Assembly (NCBI RefSeq): GCF_001499855.1
Contig: NZ_LQIK01000002.1
Span: forward strand, 124,001 to 188,000
From: Mycobacterium sp. GA-0227b
GTDB lineage: Bacteria; Actinomycetota; Actinomycetes; Mycobacteriales; Mycobacteriaceae
Length of the DNA stretch: 64,000 nt
Reading direction: 5' to 3'
The notes below the pieces were generated by a model. That model did not search any database, had not been told where the DNA came from, and saw only the letters and a program-made list of their open reading frames with translations. This document shows, one piece after another, positions 29,597-37,395 of the stretch (position 1 is its first letter; every line of letters starts with the position of its first letter). The translations under genes were made by a program, and so were the position numbers.

Positions 29597-30642
29597 GGCA
29601 TCCGCCGGGTCAATCCCACGGGCGCCGGAATGTCCTCGGCGGAGATGCGCTGCCGGAACACCCAGTACGTCCACCCCTGATACAGCAGCACCAGTGGCGC
29701 GAACACCAGCGCCGCCCAGCTCATGATCGTCAACGTGTACGGGCTCGAGGACGCATTGTCGACTGTGAGGCTGAAGGCCGGATCGATTGACGACGGCACC
29801 AGGTTCGGGTACAGCGTGCCGAAGAACAACACCACCAGCGCCGCGACGACGACCGTCGTGCACGCGAACGCCCACCCCTCTCCGGCGCGGCGCCAGACCC
29901 GGCCGATGGCGGCCAGCTGCGCGCATCCGGCGACTAGCAACACGATCCAGGTCCAGCTCTTGCCGTGCGCGAGTTGAGTCCACAATCCGAACGAGGCCAG
30001 CACCGCGGTCACGGGCAACGCCAGCGCGTTCGCGAACCGCAGCGCGTCATTCTTCACCGCCCCATCGGTTTTCAGCGCCACGAACACCGCGCCGTGCCAC
30101 AGGAACAGGCCGGCTGTGGCAAGGCCGCCGAGCAACGTGTAGCCGTTGAGCAGATCGAGGATCCCGGCGTGCATTCGCTTGTCGGCGTCCACCGGAAGCC
30201 CGTGCACCAGTGCCGCGAACGCGACGCCCCACAGCACAGCGGGCACCCAGGATCCGACGGCGATCCCGACGTCGGCCCATCTGCGCCAGTCCGCGTCGTC
30301 GATCTTGCCGCGCCATTCGATGGCCACCACCCGCAGGATCATCGAGACCAGGATCGCGAGCAGGGGCAGGTACAGCCCCGAGAACATCGTCGCGTACCAG
30401 TCGGGGAACGCGGCGAACATCGCACCGCCGGCGGTGATCAGCCAGACCTCGTTGCCGTCCCAGACCGGGCCGATGGTGTTCAGCGCCGCCCGGCGGTGCT
30501 TTTCGGGGTTGTCGCGGGCCGCGCGGCCGAACAGTCCCATCAACATGCCGACGCCGAAGTCGAACCCCTCGAGGACGAAGAAACCGAGGAACAGGCCCGC
30601 CATCACCACGAACCACCAGTCCTGCAGCGCCATTGCCGCCAT
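29593..30642 (-). CDS. cydB: Cytochrome bd ubiquinol/menaquinol oxidase subunit II
   Basis: Membrane subunit of cytochrome bd, an O2 reductase active at low oxygen and resistant to cytochrome bcc-aa3 inhibitors. 349 residues, about nine transmembrane helices. Family motifs: FLGFFVLEGFDFGVGML, NTIGPVWDGNEVWLITAGGAMFAAFPDWYAT, REHRL-region equivalent RVVAIEWRGK, GVAFAALVHGLP and C-terminal LLYQGWTYWVFRQRI. ATG 30642 has a GAGAGGG Shine-Dalgarno about ten bases upstream; a TTG at 30648 is closer to it. It follows cydA after 16 bp. Confidence 0.95.
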   Translation of the reverse strand: MAAMALQDWWFVVMAGLFLGFFVLEGFDFGVGMLMGLFGRAARDNPEKHRRAALNTIGPVWDGNEVWLITAGGAMFAAFPDWYATMFSGLYLPLLAILVSMILRVVAIEWRGKIDDADWRRWADVGIAVGSWVPAVLWGVAFAALVHGLPVDADKRMHAGILDLLNGYTLLGGLATAGLFLWHGAVFVALKTDGAVKNDALRFANALALPVTAVLASFGLWTQLAHGKSWTWIVLLVAGCAQLAAIGRVWRRAGEGWAFACTTVVVAALVVLFFGTLYPNLVPSSIDPAFSLTVDNASSSPYTLTIMSWAALVFAPLVLLYQGWTYWVFRQRISAEDIPAPVGLTRRMP

Positions 30643-30658
30643 TGCCAATCACACCCTC

Positions 30659-32113
30659 TCAATACGCAAACGACAGCGGTGCCACCTCGTCGTCAGCCGG
30701 CGGCAGCGGCGCAGCGGGTTCGGAATCGTGCTCCTGCGGTCCTTCGACGGTGTAGCGGCGGATCAACCAGAACCAGATCACGGCGAGGACCGCGTACACC
30801 AAGGTGAAAGCGGCCAACGACAACACGACCATGCCGACCGGATGCCCGGACACCCCGTCGGCGACGGTGAGCCGGATCATCGGGTCTCCGGTCGGATTCG
30901 GCACCACCACCCAGGGTTGACGGCCCATCTCGGTGAACACCCAACCGGCGCTGTTGGCCAGGAAGGGGGCAGGCAGCGACAGCAACGCGAATCGGGACAT
31001 CCAGCGCGCCTGCGGGATTCGCCCGCTGCGCGTGAGCCAGAGCACCGTCAGTGCGAACAGCACCGGGACGGAGAGCAAGCCGATCATGGCGCGGAACGAC
31101 CAGTACGTCACGAACAGATTGGGCCGGTAGTCGCCGGGGCCGAACTTCTCCACGTACTGCTCTTGAAGCTCCTTGACGCCCTCGAGGCGGACCCCTTCGA
31201 ATTGACCTTCTGCCAGGAACGGCAGTACGTACGGGACCTCGATGAGATGAACGACGCTGTCGCAGTTGTTGTGCGTGCCGACGGTGAGCACGGAGAAGTC
31301 GGGATCGGTTGCGCTGTGGCACAACGATTCCGCGGAGGCCATCTTCATCGGCTGCTGTTCGAACATCAACTTGCCTTGGACGTCGCCGGTGAGAACGAGG
31401 CCGGCCGTCGACACCAGCACGACCAGGCAGCCCATGATCGCGGCGGGACGGAACATCGTGTGCGCCTCGGACTGGTTCTCCCGCCGTGCGCGCATCATCC
31501 ACCACACGCATACGCCCGCGACGAATGTGCCTGCGGTCAGGAACGCCCCGAACACCGCGTGCGCGAACGCCGCAACCGCGGTGTTGTTGGTGAACAGCGC
31601 GACGATGCTGGTCAGTTCCGCGCGACCGGTCTCCGGGTTGAAGCGGGCTCCGACGGGATGTTGCATCCACGAGTTCGCGGCGATGATGAAGAAGGCCGAC
31701 AGGTTCACCGCGAACGCGACCACCCAGATACAGGCGAGATGGACGAGCCGGGGGAGGCGGGTCCACCCGAAGATCCACAGCCCGAGGAACGTCGACTCGA
31801 AGAAGAAGGCGGCCAACCCTTCCATCGCCAACGGCGCGCCGAAAACGTCGCCGACGAACCGCGAGTACTCCGACCAGTTCATGCCGAACTGGAATTCCTG
31901 CACGATGCCGGTGGCCACGCCTAGGGCGAAGTTGATCAGAAACAGCTTGCCGAAGAAGCGGGTCAGCCGGTACCACGCGGTGTTTCCGGTGATCAGCCAG
32001 GCCGTCTGCATGCCCGCGATCAGCGGTGCCAGTCCGATGGTCAGCGGCACGAAGATGAAGTGGTACACGGTGGTGATGCCGAACTGCCACCGCGACACAT
32101 CGAGCGCGTCCAT
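30659..32113 (-). CDS. cydA: Cytochrome bd oxidase subunit I
   Basis: Haem-bearing subunit, oxidises menaquinol. 484 residues, nine helices. The haem ligand His18 lies in ITTVYHFIFVPLTIGLAPL; FQFGMNWSEYSRFVGDVFGA and AFFFESTFLGLWIFGW with the proton-path Glu are conserved; AFAHAVFGAFLTAGTFVAGV carries the second His; the quinol-binding Q-loop begins at GKLMFEQQPMKMASAESL; VFTEMGRQPWVV is the GRQPW motif. The Q-loop is the short (S) type usual in actinobacteria. A promoter with CRP-like and inverted-repeat sites lies in the 62 bp upstream. First gene of cydA-cydB-cydD-cydC-DUF4190. Confidence 0.96.
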   Translation of the reverse strand: MDALDVSRWQFGITTVYHFIFVPLTIGLAPLIAGMQTAWLITGNTAWYRLTRFFGKLFLINFALGVATGIVQEFQFGMNWSEYSRFVGDVFGAPLAMEGLAAFFFESTFLGLWIFGWTRLPRLVHLACIWVVAFAVNLSAFFIIAANSWMQHPVGARFNPETGRAELTSIVALFTNNTAVAAFAHAVFGAFLTAGTFVAGVCVWWMMRARRENQSEAHTMFRPAAIMGCLVVLVSTAGLVLTGDVQGKLMFEQQPMKMASAESLCHSATDPDFSVLTVGTHNNCDSVVHLIEVPYVLPFLAEGQFEGVRLEGVKELQEQYVEKFGPGDYRPNLFVTYWSFRAMIGLLSVPVLFALTVLWLTRSGRIPQARWMSRFALLSLPAPFLANSAGWVFTEMGRQPWVVVPNPTGDPMIRLTVADGVSGHPVGMVVLSLAAFTLVYAVLAVIWFWLIRRYTVEGPQEHDSEPAAPLPPADDEVAPLSFAY

Positions 32114-32128
32114 CTCACCCTCTTTCGT

Positions 32129-32144
32129 GGCTGTTAATACAGCC
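32129..32144. promoter_or_regulatory. Inverted repeat overlapping the cydA promoter
   Basis: GGCTGT-TAAT-ACAGCC, perfect six-base arms around a four-base centre. It overlaps the -10 element and the predicted start site of cydA, the place a repressor would sit. Confidence 0.45.
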
Positions 32145-32169
32145 TACGACAGGGTGTAGTAGACGTCAG
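32141..32169 (-). promoter_or_regulatory. Predicted cydA promoter
   Basis: On the minus strand, CTGACG (32169-32164) and TAGGCT (32146-32141) are separated by 17 bases: a four-of-six -35 and a TAnnnT -10. The predicted start is near 32134, leaving about 20 bases of leader with AAAGAGGG as Shine-Dalgarno before ATG 32113. Confidence 0.5.
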
Positions 32170-32185
32170 TGTGGGTTAGCTCACC
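32170..32185. promoter_or_regulatory. CRP-like site upstream of cydA
   Basis: TGTGG-N6-TCACC, eight of ten matches to the mycobacterial CRP consensus TGTGA-N6-TCACA. The centre is about 43 bases before the predicted cydA start, the usual place for a class II activator, immediately upstream of the -35. It overlaps the last codons of the DUF308 gene. CRP control of cyd genes has been reported in M. smegmatis. Confidence 0.4.
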
Positions 32186-32781
32186 GGCGCTTCCGCCGCA
32201 GGTGAGGCGGTGGATCCGCCCGGCGTGTCGAGGTTCTTCGAGGCCTTGCGGATACCGAAGGCCGACACGATCTCGAAGACGCCGATCACGATCAGCGAGA
32301 TCCCGGCCACCACGGTGAGGATCGCGAGCGACTCGAACGGCGCCGCCAGCATCACCACGCCCGCGATGAGGCTGATCACGCCGACGATGATCTCCCACAC
32401 ACGGCCGGGCAAGGTCGGGTCGCTGATCGCCGATACCGCCGTCGCCACACCGCGGAAGATGAAGCCGACGCCGATCCAGATCGCCAGCAGCAGGATCGAT
32501 TCCTGCAAACTGCGGAAGCACAGCACGGCAAGGATCAGGGCCGCGGCACCCGAGATGAACAGCAGCACCCGGCCGCCCGCCGAGACATGCAGGCTGAACG
32601 CGAAGATCACCTGTGCGATGCCGGCGACCAGCAGGTACGCCCCGAAGAAAATCGCCGCAATGACGATGGTCTTACCCGGCCACAGCCAGACGAGAACGCC
32701 GAGTGCAACGGCGAGGATGCCGGAGAGCAGGGTGGTTTTCCAGAGGTGCCGCAGCAAGCTGGGCGGTGCGGTGTTATCCAT
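32176..32781 (-). CDS. DUF308 (HdeD-like) membrane protein
   Basis: 201 residues with six predicted helices arranged as repeated two-helix units typical of DUF308/HdeD (TTLLSGILAVALGVLVWLWP, AIFFGAYLLVAGIAQVIFAF, GGRVLLFISGAAALILAVLC, ILLLAIWIGVGFIFRGVATA, and so on). ATG 32781 (MDNTAPPSLLRHLWK) is preferred to an upstream start. A DUF308 protein lies upstream of cydA in M. tuberculosis too (Rv1624c). HdeD was first linked to acid resistance in E. coli, but function in mycobacteria is not known. Confidence 0.88.
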   Translation of the reverse strand: MDNTAPPSLLRHLWKTTLLSGILAVALGVLVWLWPGKTIVIAAIFFGAYLLVAGIAQVIFAFSLHVSAGGRVLLFISGAAALILAVLCFRSLQESILLLAIWIGVGFIFRGVATAVSAISDPTLPGRVWEIIVGVISLIAGVVMLAAPFESLAILTVVAGISLIVIGVFEIVSAFGIRKASKNLDTPGGSTASPAAEAPVS

Positions 32782-32832
32782 TGCCGCAGTTTGGCACAAC
32801 GGAATGGAATCGCCGTTGCATTTCGGTATCGA

Positions 32833-33156
32833 TCAGCTTGCAGTCGCCAGTGGCCGGAATTGCTCGAGGAACACAAAGAAGTCGCGGATCTGCGTGGTGG
32901 TGGGCACGAATTGCTCAACGAATCGGTCAGCCGACCCGATCGGGTCGGGTGACATGGCATTAGGAGGTACGTACTCCTTCCACATGCCTTCGAGCACGTC
33001 CGCCACGGGAAGGACGTTGGACTCGTCGGTGGTCGGGCCGGGGACCGCAAAGTCGGTTGGCTCGGCTCCAGCGGGAACGGCGAAAAAGCAAAAGCTCGAG
33101 GCGGCGGCGCAAGCGGCTAGGAGACATTTCGCGGCACTACGAGTTGGCGCATCCAT
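32833..33156 (-). CDS. Small secreted hypothetical protein
   Basis: 107 residues. Signal peptide: basic TRSAAK, hydrophobic CLLAACAAASSFCFFAVP, cleavage after PAGA before EPTDF. The mature part, about 75 residues, is acidic and contains VADVLEGMWKEYVPPNAMSP and TQIRDFFVFLEQFRPLA; it has no cysteines. This resembles small mycobacterial exported proteins of unknown role. ATG 33156 is two codons after an in-frame TTG. It faces away from the histidine kinase gene; the two starts are 103 bases apart. Confidence 0.75.
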   Translation of the reverse strand: MDAPTRSAAKCLLAACAAASSFCFFAVPAGAEPTDFAVPGPTTDESNVLPVADVLEGMWKEYVPPNAMSPDPIGSADRFVEQFVPTTTQIRDFFVFLEQFRPLATAS

Positions 33157-33259
33157 AATCAATCCTCTTGAGCATTACCAGAAGACGTATCGTAGATATC
33201 CGGAAGTCCCGGCCGTCAGTGAAATGGAAATTCGAACGCAGCGTTGCGGAGGCGGTGTC

Positions 33260-34387
33260 GTGGTGGAAAGCGCCCCGGACCCGGCCGCGCCGCTGTGGCG
33301 TGCGGCGCAGGTGTTCCGGGTGTTGAGTTGCCTGTATGCGCTCGGGTTTCAAGTGTCGGTCAACGGCGATCTGGACCGGCCGGGTGTGGCGTGGATTCTG
33401 TTCGCCTCCTTGCTCGCGTGGAGCTCCGTCTGCGCGGTCGCCTATCTGCAGGGATTCGGGCGACGTCCGCTGTGGGTGCTGGCCGAAATCGCCGTCGTGG
33501 TCGGGCTGATCCTGTCGACCGAAGTGGTCGCGTCGCCCCAGTGGGCGTTCGACAACCAGTCCTGGCCGACGACGCTGTGGGCGACCAACGCCACCATCTC
33601 GGCGGCGATCGTCGCCGGCCCGATCGCCGGGATGTTGACCGGGGTGGTGGTGATGATCGCCAGCACCGTCGTCAAGGGCTTCATCAACTACGACCTCGGC
33701 CGCAACGCGACGATCGTCATCGAGCTTGCCGTCGGCCTCGCGGTCGGGATGGCCGCGCAGACCGCGCGCCGGGCACACGCCGAGCTGGAGCAGGCGGCGC
33801 GGCTGGCGGCAGCGCACCAGGAGCGGGAGCGGTTGTCCCGCCAGGTGCACGACGGCGCGATCCAGGTGCTCGCGCTGGTGTCCCGCCGCGGCCGCGAAAT
33901 CGGCGGTGCGACAGCTGAACTCGCAGAGCTCGCGGGAGAGCAGGAGCGCGCGTTGCGCCGGCTGGTCAGCTCCGGGGAGAGCGAACCGCGGCTCGGTGCG
34001 ACGACCGACGTCGGCGCGCTACTGCGCCAACGCGCGTCGGACCGTGTCTCGGTGAGCCTGCCCGCCGAACCGGTGCTCCTCGAAGCGGGCGTCGCCACGG
34101 AGTTGTACGCCGCGGCCGCCAACGCGCTCGACAACGTGGCGGCCCACGCCGGGCCCGACGCCCACGCCTACGTGCTGCTCGAGGACCTCGGCGATACGGT
34201 CACGGTGAGCATCCGCGACAACGGCACCGGGATCGCCGACGGCCGGCTCGACGAGGCGGTGCGCGAGGGTCGGATCGGAGTGGCGAAATCGATTGTGGGA
34301 AGGATGAACTGGCTGGGTGGCAGCGCAAAGCTGACGACCGGGCCGGAAAGCGGGACGGAATGGGAACTGACGGTACCCCGACGGTGA
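33260..34387 (+). CDS. Sensor histidine kinase, MacS-like
   Basis: 375 residues. N-terminal membrane part of five or six helices (residues about 20-170: VFRVLSCLYALGFQV, GVAWILFASLLAWSSVCAVAY, LWVLAEIAVVVGLILS, and so on; DUF5931-like), a coiled linker (RRAHAELEQAARLAAAHQER), phospho-acceptor His197 in ERLSRQVHDGAIQVLALVSR, and a GHKL ATPase with N-box AAANALDNVAAHAG and G-box SIRDNGTGI. This spelling is that of actinobacterial MacS kinases (NarL-group). GTG 33260 is selected because GGAGG (33248-33252) is seven bases upstream. It overlaps the response regulator by 28 bases. The signal is unknown. Confidence 0.87.
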   Translation: MVESAPDPAAPLWRAAQVFRVLSCLYALGFQVSVNGDLDRPGVAWILFASLLAWSSVCAVAYLQGFGRRPLWVLAEIAVVVGLILSTEVVASPQWAFDNQSWPTTLWATNATISAAIVAGPIAGMLTGVVVMIASTVVKGFINYDLGRNATIVIELAVGLAVGMAAQTARRAHAELEQAARLAAAHQERERLSRQVHDGAIQVLALVSRRGREIGGATAELAELAGEQERALRRLVSSGESEPRLGATTDVGALLRQRASDRVSVSLPAEPVLLEAGVATELYAAAANALDNVAAHAGPDAHAYVLLEDLGDTVTVSIRDNGTGIADGRLDEAVREGRIGVAKSIVGRMNWLGGSAKLTTGPESGTEWELTVPRR

Positions 34388-35010
34388 TGGTCGTCGACGA
34401 CCATCCCATCTGGCGCGACGCGGTGGCCCGCGACCTCGACGAGGACGGCTTCACCGTGGTCGCCACCGCCGACGGCGTGGGCTCGGCACGCCGCCGCGCC
34501 CTTGCGGTCCAGCCCGACGTCGTGGTGATGGACATGCGGCTCGCCGACGGTGACGGCGCCCAGGCGACCGCCGAGGTGCTCGCCGTTTCGCCGTCGTCGA
34601 GGATCCTGGTGCTGTCGGCGTCCGACGAGCGAGACGACGTGCTCGAGGCGGTGAAGGCCGGTGCTACCGGCTATCTGGTGAAGAGCGCTTCGAAGCAGGA
34701 ACTCGGCGCCGCGGTACGGGCCACCGCCGAGGGCCGGGCCGTCTTCACCCCGGGCCTTGCGGGGTTGGTGCTGGGGGAGTACCGGCGCATCGCGCAGACA
34801 CCGGGCCCGGAGACGCCGAGCCTGACCGAGCGCGAGACCGAGATTCTGCGCTACGTGGCCAAAGGCTTGACCGCCAAACAGATTGCCGCCCGGCTGTCGC
34901 TCAGCCACCGCACCGTCGAGAACCATGTTCAGGCCACATTCCGCAAGCTGCAGGTCGCCAACCGCGTCGAATTGGCCCGTTACGCGATAGAACACGGCCT
35001 AGACGAGTAG
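34360..35010 (+). CDS. LuxR/NarL-family response regulator
   Basis: 216 residues. Receiver domain with acidic pair Asp13-Asp14, phospho-acceptor Asp58 in VVVMDMRLADGDG, Thr/Ser switch LVLSASDE and Lys of YLVKSAS. C-terminal HTH (LTERETEILRYVAKGLTAKQ, IAARLSLSHRTVENHVQATF) of the GerE/LuxR type. It overlaps and is surely the partner of the upstream kinase. Targets are unknown; cyd genes lie on one side and a DUF2339 gene and dps2 on the other. Confidence 0.92.
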   Translation: MGTDGTPTVMVVDDHPIWRDAVARDLDEDGFTVVATADGVGSARRRALAVQPDVVVMDMRLADGDGAQATAEVLAVSPSSRILVLSASDERDDVLEAVKAGATGYLVKSASKQELGAAVRATAEGRAVFTPGLAGLVLGEYRRIAQTPGPETPSLTERETEILRYVAKGLTAKQIAARLSLSHRTVENHVQATFRKLQVANRVELARYAIEHGLDE

Positions 35011-35053
35011 TCCTACTCATCCGCGAGGCGGTCGCGGCTGTGACGATGACGCC

Positions 35054-36868
35054 ATGACCGAACCGCATCGCGCCGTGATAGCCCGGCTGTCCGCCGACTT
35101 CGCGGCCATCTCAGCGCAGTTGGCGCGCGCTTCGACCGATCTGGCCGAACTCGACCGGCTGTTGGCACCGTCGTGGGCACCGCCGCCTCAGCAGGTTCCC
35201 CAATACGTTGCGCCCGTTCACTATTCACCGCCATACGTGGCGCCCGTTCACTATTCACCGCCATACGTGGCGCCCGCCCCGCCGCCACGACCGGCGCCGC
35301 CCCCGCCTCCGCCGCCCCGAACGCCGCGGGACGACGGATGGATCGGCAAGCTGTTGGCCGTCGCCGGTGTCGCCGTGACGCTGATCGGCGTGGTGTTCCT
35401 ACTGGTGCTGGCCGCGCAGGCGGGCGTGCTCAGGCCCGAGGTCCGGGTCGCGGCCGGTGTGATTCTGGCCGCGGGACTGGTGATCGCCGCGCGGTGGCTG
35501 TACACCCGTCCCGGGGGTCGGGTCGGCGCAATTGCGCTGGCCGCGACTGGTACCGCCGCGGCGTACATGGACGTCATCGCGGTGACGACGATCTATACCT
35601 GGCTGTCCGCACCCGCGGCGTTGATCATCGCCTCGGTGATCGGGGGAGGCGGCCTCACGTTGGCGCGTCGGTGGAACTCCGAGCATCTGGGGCTGCTGGT
35701 GCTGGTACCGCTGCTGGTGTTGGCGCCGGTGGTGGTCGGCGGTGTCACGCTGCTGCTCGTGGCGTTCATGCTGGCGCTGTCGGCGGCGTCGCTGCCCGTA
35801 CAGCTCGGCAGGGATTGGCTCTGGCTGCACGCCGCCCGTATCGCGGCGGGCACGCTGCCGCTGCTGGCCGCACTCGTGGGTGTCTATTTCGACGGCGGAC
35901 GCGATCGGTGGCTGGCCGGTGCGTGCGGTATCGCAGCACTGCTCGCGATCGCCGGCGCGCTCATCCTGCTGCCCCACACCGCGAACAAGCCGGTGATGGC
36001 CGTGCTCACCGCCGCGGGTGTACTGCCCGTGCTGTCGGTCGGGCTGGCCGTCGACCGTGTCGTCGCGGCACTGATGGCGGCCGCGCTCGCCGCGGCGCTG
36101 TTGGCGATCGTGCTCGTCGGCGAGCAGCTGTCCGGGGTGGACCGCAGCGTGCGCCGGATCTGGGCGGTGCTGTCGGCGGTGTCGGCGCTGATCGGCGTGC
36201 TGGTGGCGTTCGACGGCAGGATCGCCGGCCCCGTGCTGCTGGCGACGGCGCTCGTGGTGGCGACGGTTGGTCGCCGCCACGCCACGGCCCGGGCGATCGC
36301 CGTGGGCTTTGGGCTGATCGGCGCGGGGTTCTATCTGAGCTACGCCCCGCCGTCAGTACTGATGCGGGGCACCGCAACCAGCGCCGCGGTCGGCATTTCG
36401 ACGTTGGTCGCCAGCGTTCTGCTCACCGCGTGTGCGGCCGTGCTCGTGTGGGCGTTCCCCCGCCGGAGTTCGGCGGCGTGGGCGGTCTCGGCGGCCGTGG
36501 CGGGTTACGCGATCACGATGTTCGCGGTGACCGCCGGCGTGTTGGTCGGCGGCACCGACGGCGGGTTCTTCGCGGGCCACATGGCGGCGACGATCTGCTG
36601 GATCGGGCTGGCCGCCGCGTTGTTCGGCTACGCCGCCCGGCTGCCGCGCGCCGACCGCTCCCTGCCGATCGGCGGGGGGCTGGCGCTGGTCGCCGCCGCG
36701 ACGGCCAAGCTGTTCCTCTTCGACCTGGGCACCTTGGACGGCATCTTCCGGGTGGTGGTGTTCATCGTGGTCGGCCTGGTGCTGCTGGGCATGGGCGCCG
36801 GCTACGCGCGGCTGCTGGAGAAGCAGGACCAGCAGCAGAACATGCCCGTGACAGCCGACACACGTTAA
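35054..36868 (+). CDS. DUF2339 polytopic membrane protein
   Basis: 604 residues. N-terminal 35 residues form a coiled coil (VIARLSADFAAISAQLARAS), followed by a Pro/Tyr/Val-rich linker with an exact ten-residue duplication (APVHYSPPYV) and a polyproline run, then about 17 hydrophobic helices (first GWIGKLLAVAGVAVTLIGVV). The DUF2339 pattern RVAAGVILAAGLVIAARWLY and GAIALAATGTAAAYMDVIAV is present. The C-terminal AATAKLFLFDLGTLDGIFRV motif is typical. It lies 44 bp after the response regulator. No transport or enzyme function is established for this family. Confidence 0.85.
   Translation: MTEPHRAVIARLSADFAAISAQLARASTDLAELDRLLAPSWAPPPQQVPQYVAPVHYSPPYVAPVHYSPPYVAPAPPPRPAPPPPPPPRTPRDDGWIGKLLAVAGVAVTLIGVVFLLVLAAQAGVLRPEVRVAAGVILAAGLVIAARWLYTRPGGRVGAIALAATGTAAAYMDVIAVTTIYTWLSAPAALIIASVIGGGGLTLARRWNSEHLGLLVLVPLLVLAPVVVGGVTLLLVAFMLALSAASLPVQLGRDWLWLHAARIAAGTLPLLAALVGVYFDGGRDRWLAGACGIAALLAIAGALILLPHTANKPVMAVLTAAGVLPVLSVGLAVDRVVAALMAAALAAALLAIVLVGEQLSGVDRSVRRIWAVLSAVSALIGVLVAFDGRIAGPVLLATALVVATVGRRHATARAIAVGFGLIGAGFYLSYAPPSVLMRGTATSAAVGISTLVASVLLTACAAVLVWAFPRRSSAAWAVSAAVAGYAITMFAVTAGVLVGGTDGGFFAGHMAATICWIGLAAALFGYAARLPRADRSLPIGGGLALVAAATAKLFLFDLGTLDGIFRVVVFIVVGLVLLGMGAGYARLLEKQDQQQNMPVTADTR
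35211..35270 (+). repeat. Exact 30-bp tandem duplication in the DUF2339 gene
   Basis: Two identical consecutive 30-base units, 35211-35240 and 35241-35270, each encoding APVHYSPPYV in the linker. In frame, so it only lengthens the linker. Confidence 0.9.
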
Positions 36869-36869
36869 A

Positions 36870-36884
36870 CTGGACTCAATCCAG
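36870..36884. promoter_or_regulatory. Fur-like dyad in front of dps2
   Basis: CTGGA-CTCAA-TCCAG, an inverted repeat in the 38-bp gap before dps2. With flanks it reads TGGACTCAATCCAGAT, which closely resembles the dyad I recall upstream of mycobacterial furA-katG (TTGACTAATTCCAGAA). A possible -10 TAAACT (36866-36871) would place the transcription start inside the dyad. Confidence 0.45.
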
Positions 36885-36906
36885 ATTAGGAGGCGTTGAA
36901 GGAGTC

Positions 36907-37395
36907 ATGAACACCACACGTCGTCTAGAAACAGAAGTCCAGGGATTCCAAGCGTCGCCCGAACTCAGCGCGAGCCTGCAGCGGGTTCTGGTCGACCTGA
37001 TCGAGCTGCACCTGCAGGGCAAGCAGGCGCACTGGAACGTCGTCGGCACCAACTTCCGCGACCTGCATCTGCAGCTCGACGAACTCGTCGAGTTCGCCCG
37101 CGAGGCCAGCGACACGGTCGCCGAACGGATGCGCGCCCTCGATGCCGTACCCGACGGCCGGTCGAACACCGTCACCGCCGACACCACGCTGCCGCAGTTC
37201 CCGGCGTACGAGGTGAGCACGCAGGAGGCGGTCGACCTGATCGCGGGCCGGATCTACGCCGCGGTGGGGACCATGCGCGCGGTGCACGACGCGGTCGACG
37301 CCGAGGACCCCAGCACCGCCGACATCCTGCATCAGCTGATCGACGGCCTGGAGAAGCTGGCCTGGCTGATCAAGTCGGAGAACCGCAAGGTCTAA
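36907..37395 (+). CDS. dps2: Dps-family ferritin-like DNA-binding protein (Dps2 type)
   Basis: 162-residue four-helix ferritin-like protein that forms a 12-mer storing iron and protecting DNA from peroxide. Ferroxidase residues lie in LHLQGKQAHWNVVGTNFRDL and HLQLDELVEFAREASDTVAE (His, Asp and Glu at subunit interface); the C-terminal IDGLEKLAWLIKSENRKV is conserved. The sequence is close to what I recall of M. smegmatis Dps2 and lacks the long C-terminal DNA-binding tail of Dps1. ATG 36907 lies just after AAGGAG; AGGAGG is also present 13 bases upstream. A Fur-like dyad lies in the promoter. Stop overlaps the convergent TetR stop. Confidence 0.92.
   Translation: MNTTRRLETEVQGFQASPELSASLQRVLVDLIELHLQGKQAHWNVVGTNFRDLHLQLDELVEFAREASDTVAERMRALDAVPDGRSNTVTADTTLPQFPAYEVSTQEAVDLIAGRIYAAVGTMRAVHDAVDAEDPSTADILHQLIDGLEKLAWLIKSENRKV

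Noticed and set aside
30146..31924. 592-codon plus-strand open frame opposite cydA/cydB
   Set aside because: His/Gln/Arg-rich shadow; both cyd genes on the other strand are fully supported.
32210..33259. N-terminal extension of the histidine kinase
   Set aside because: Lies opposite the DUF308 and secreted-protein genes; a GGAGG-led GTG at 33260 gives a normal kinase start.
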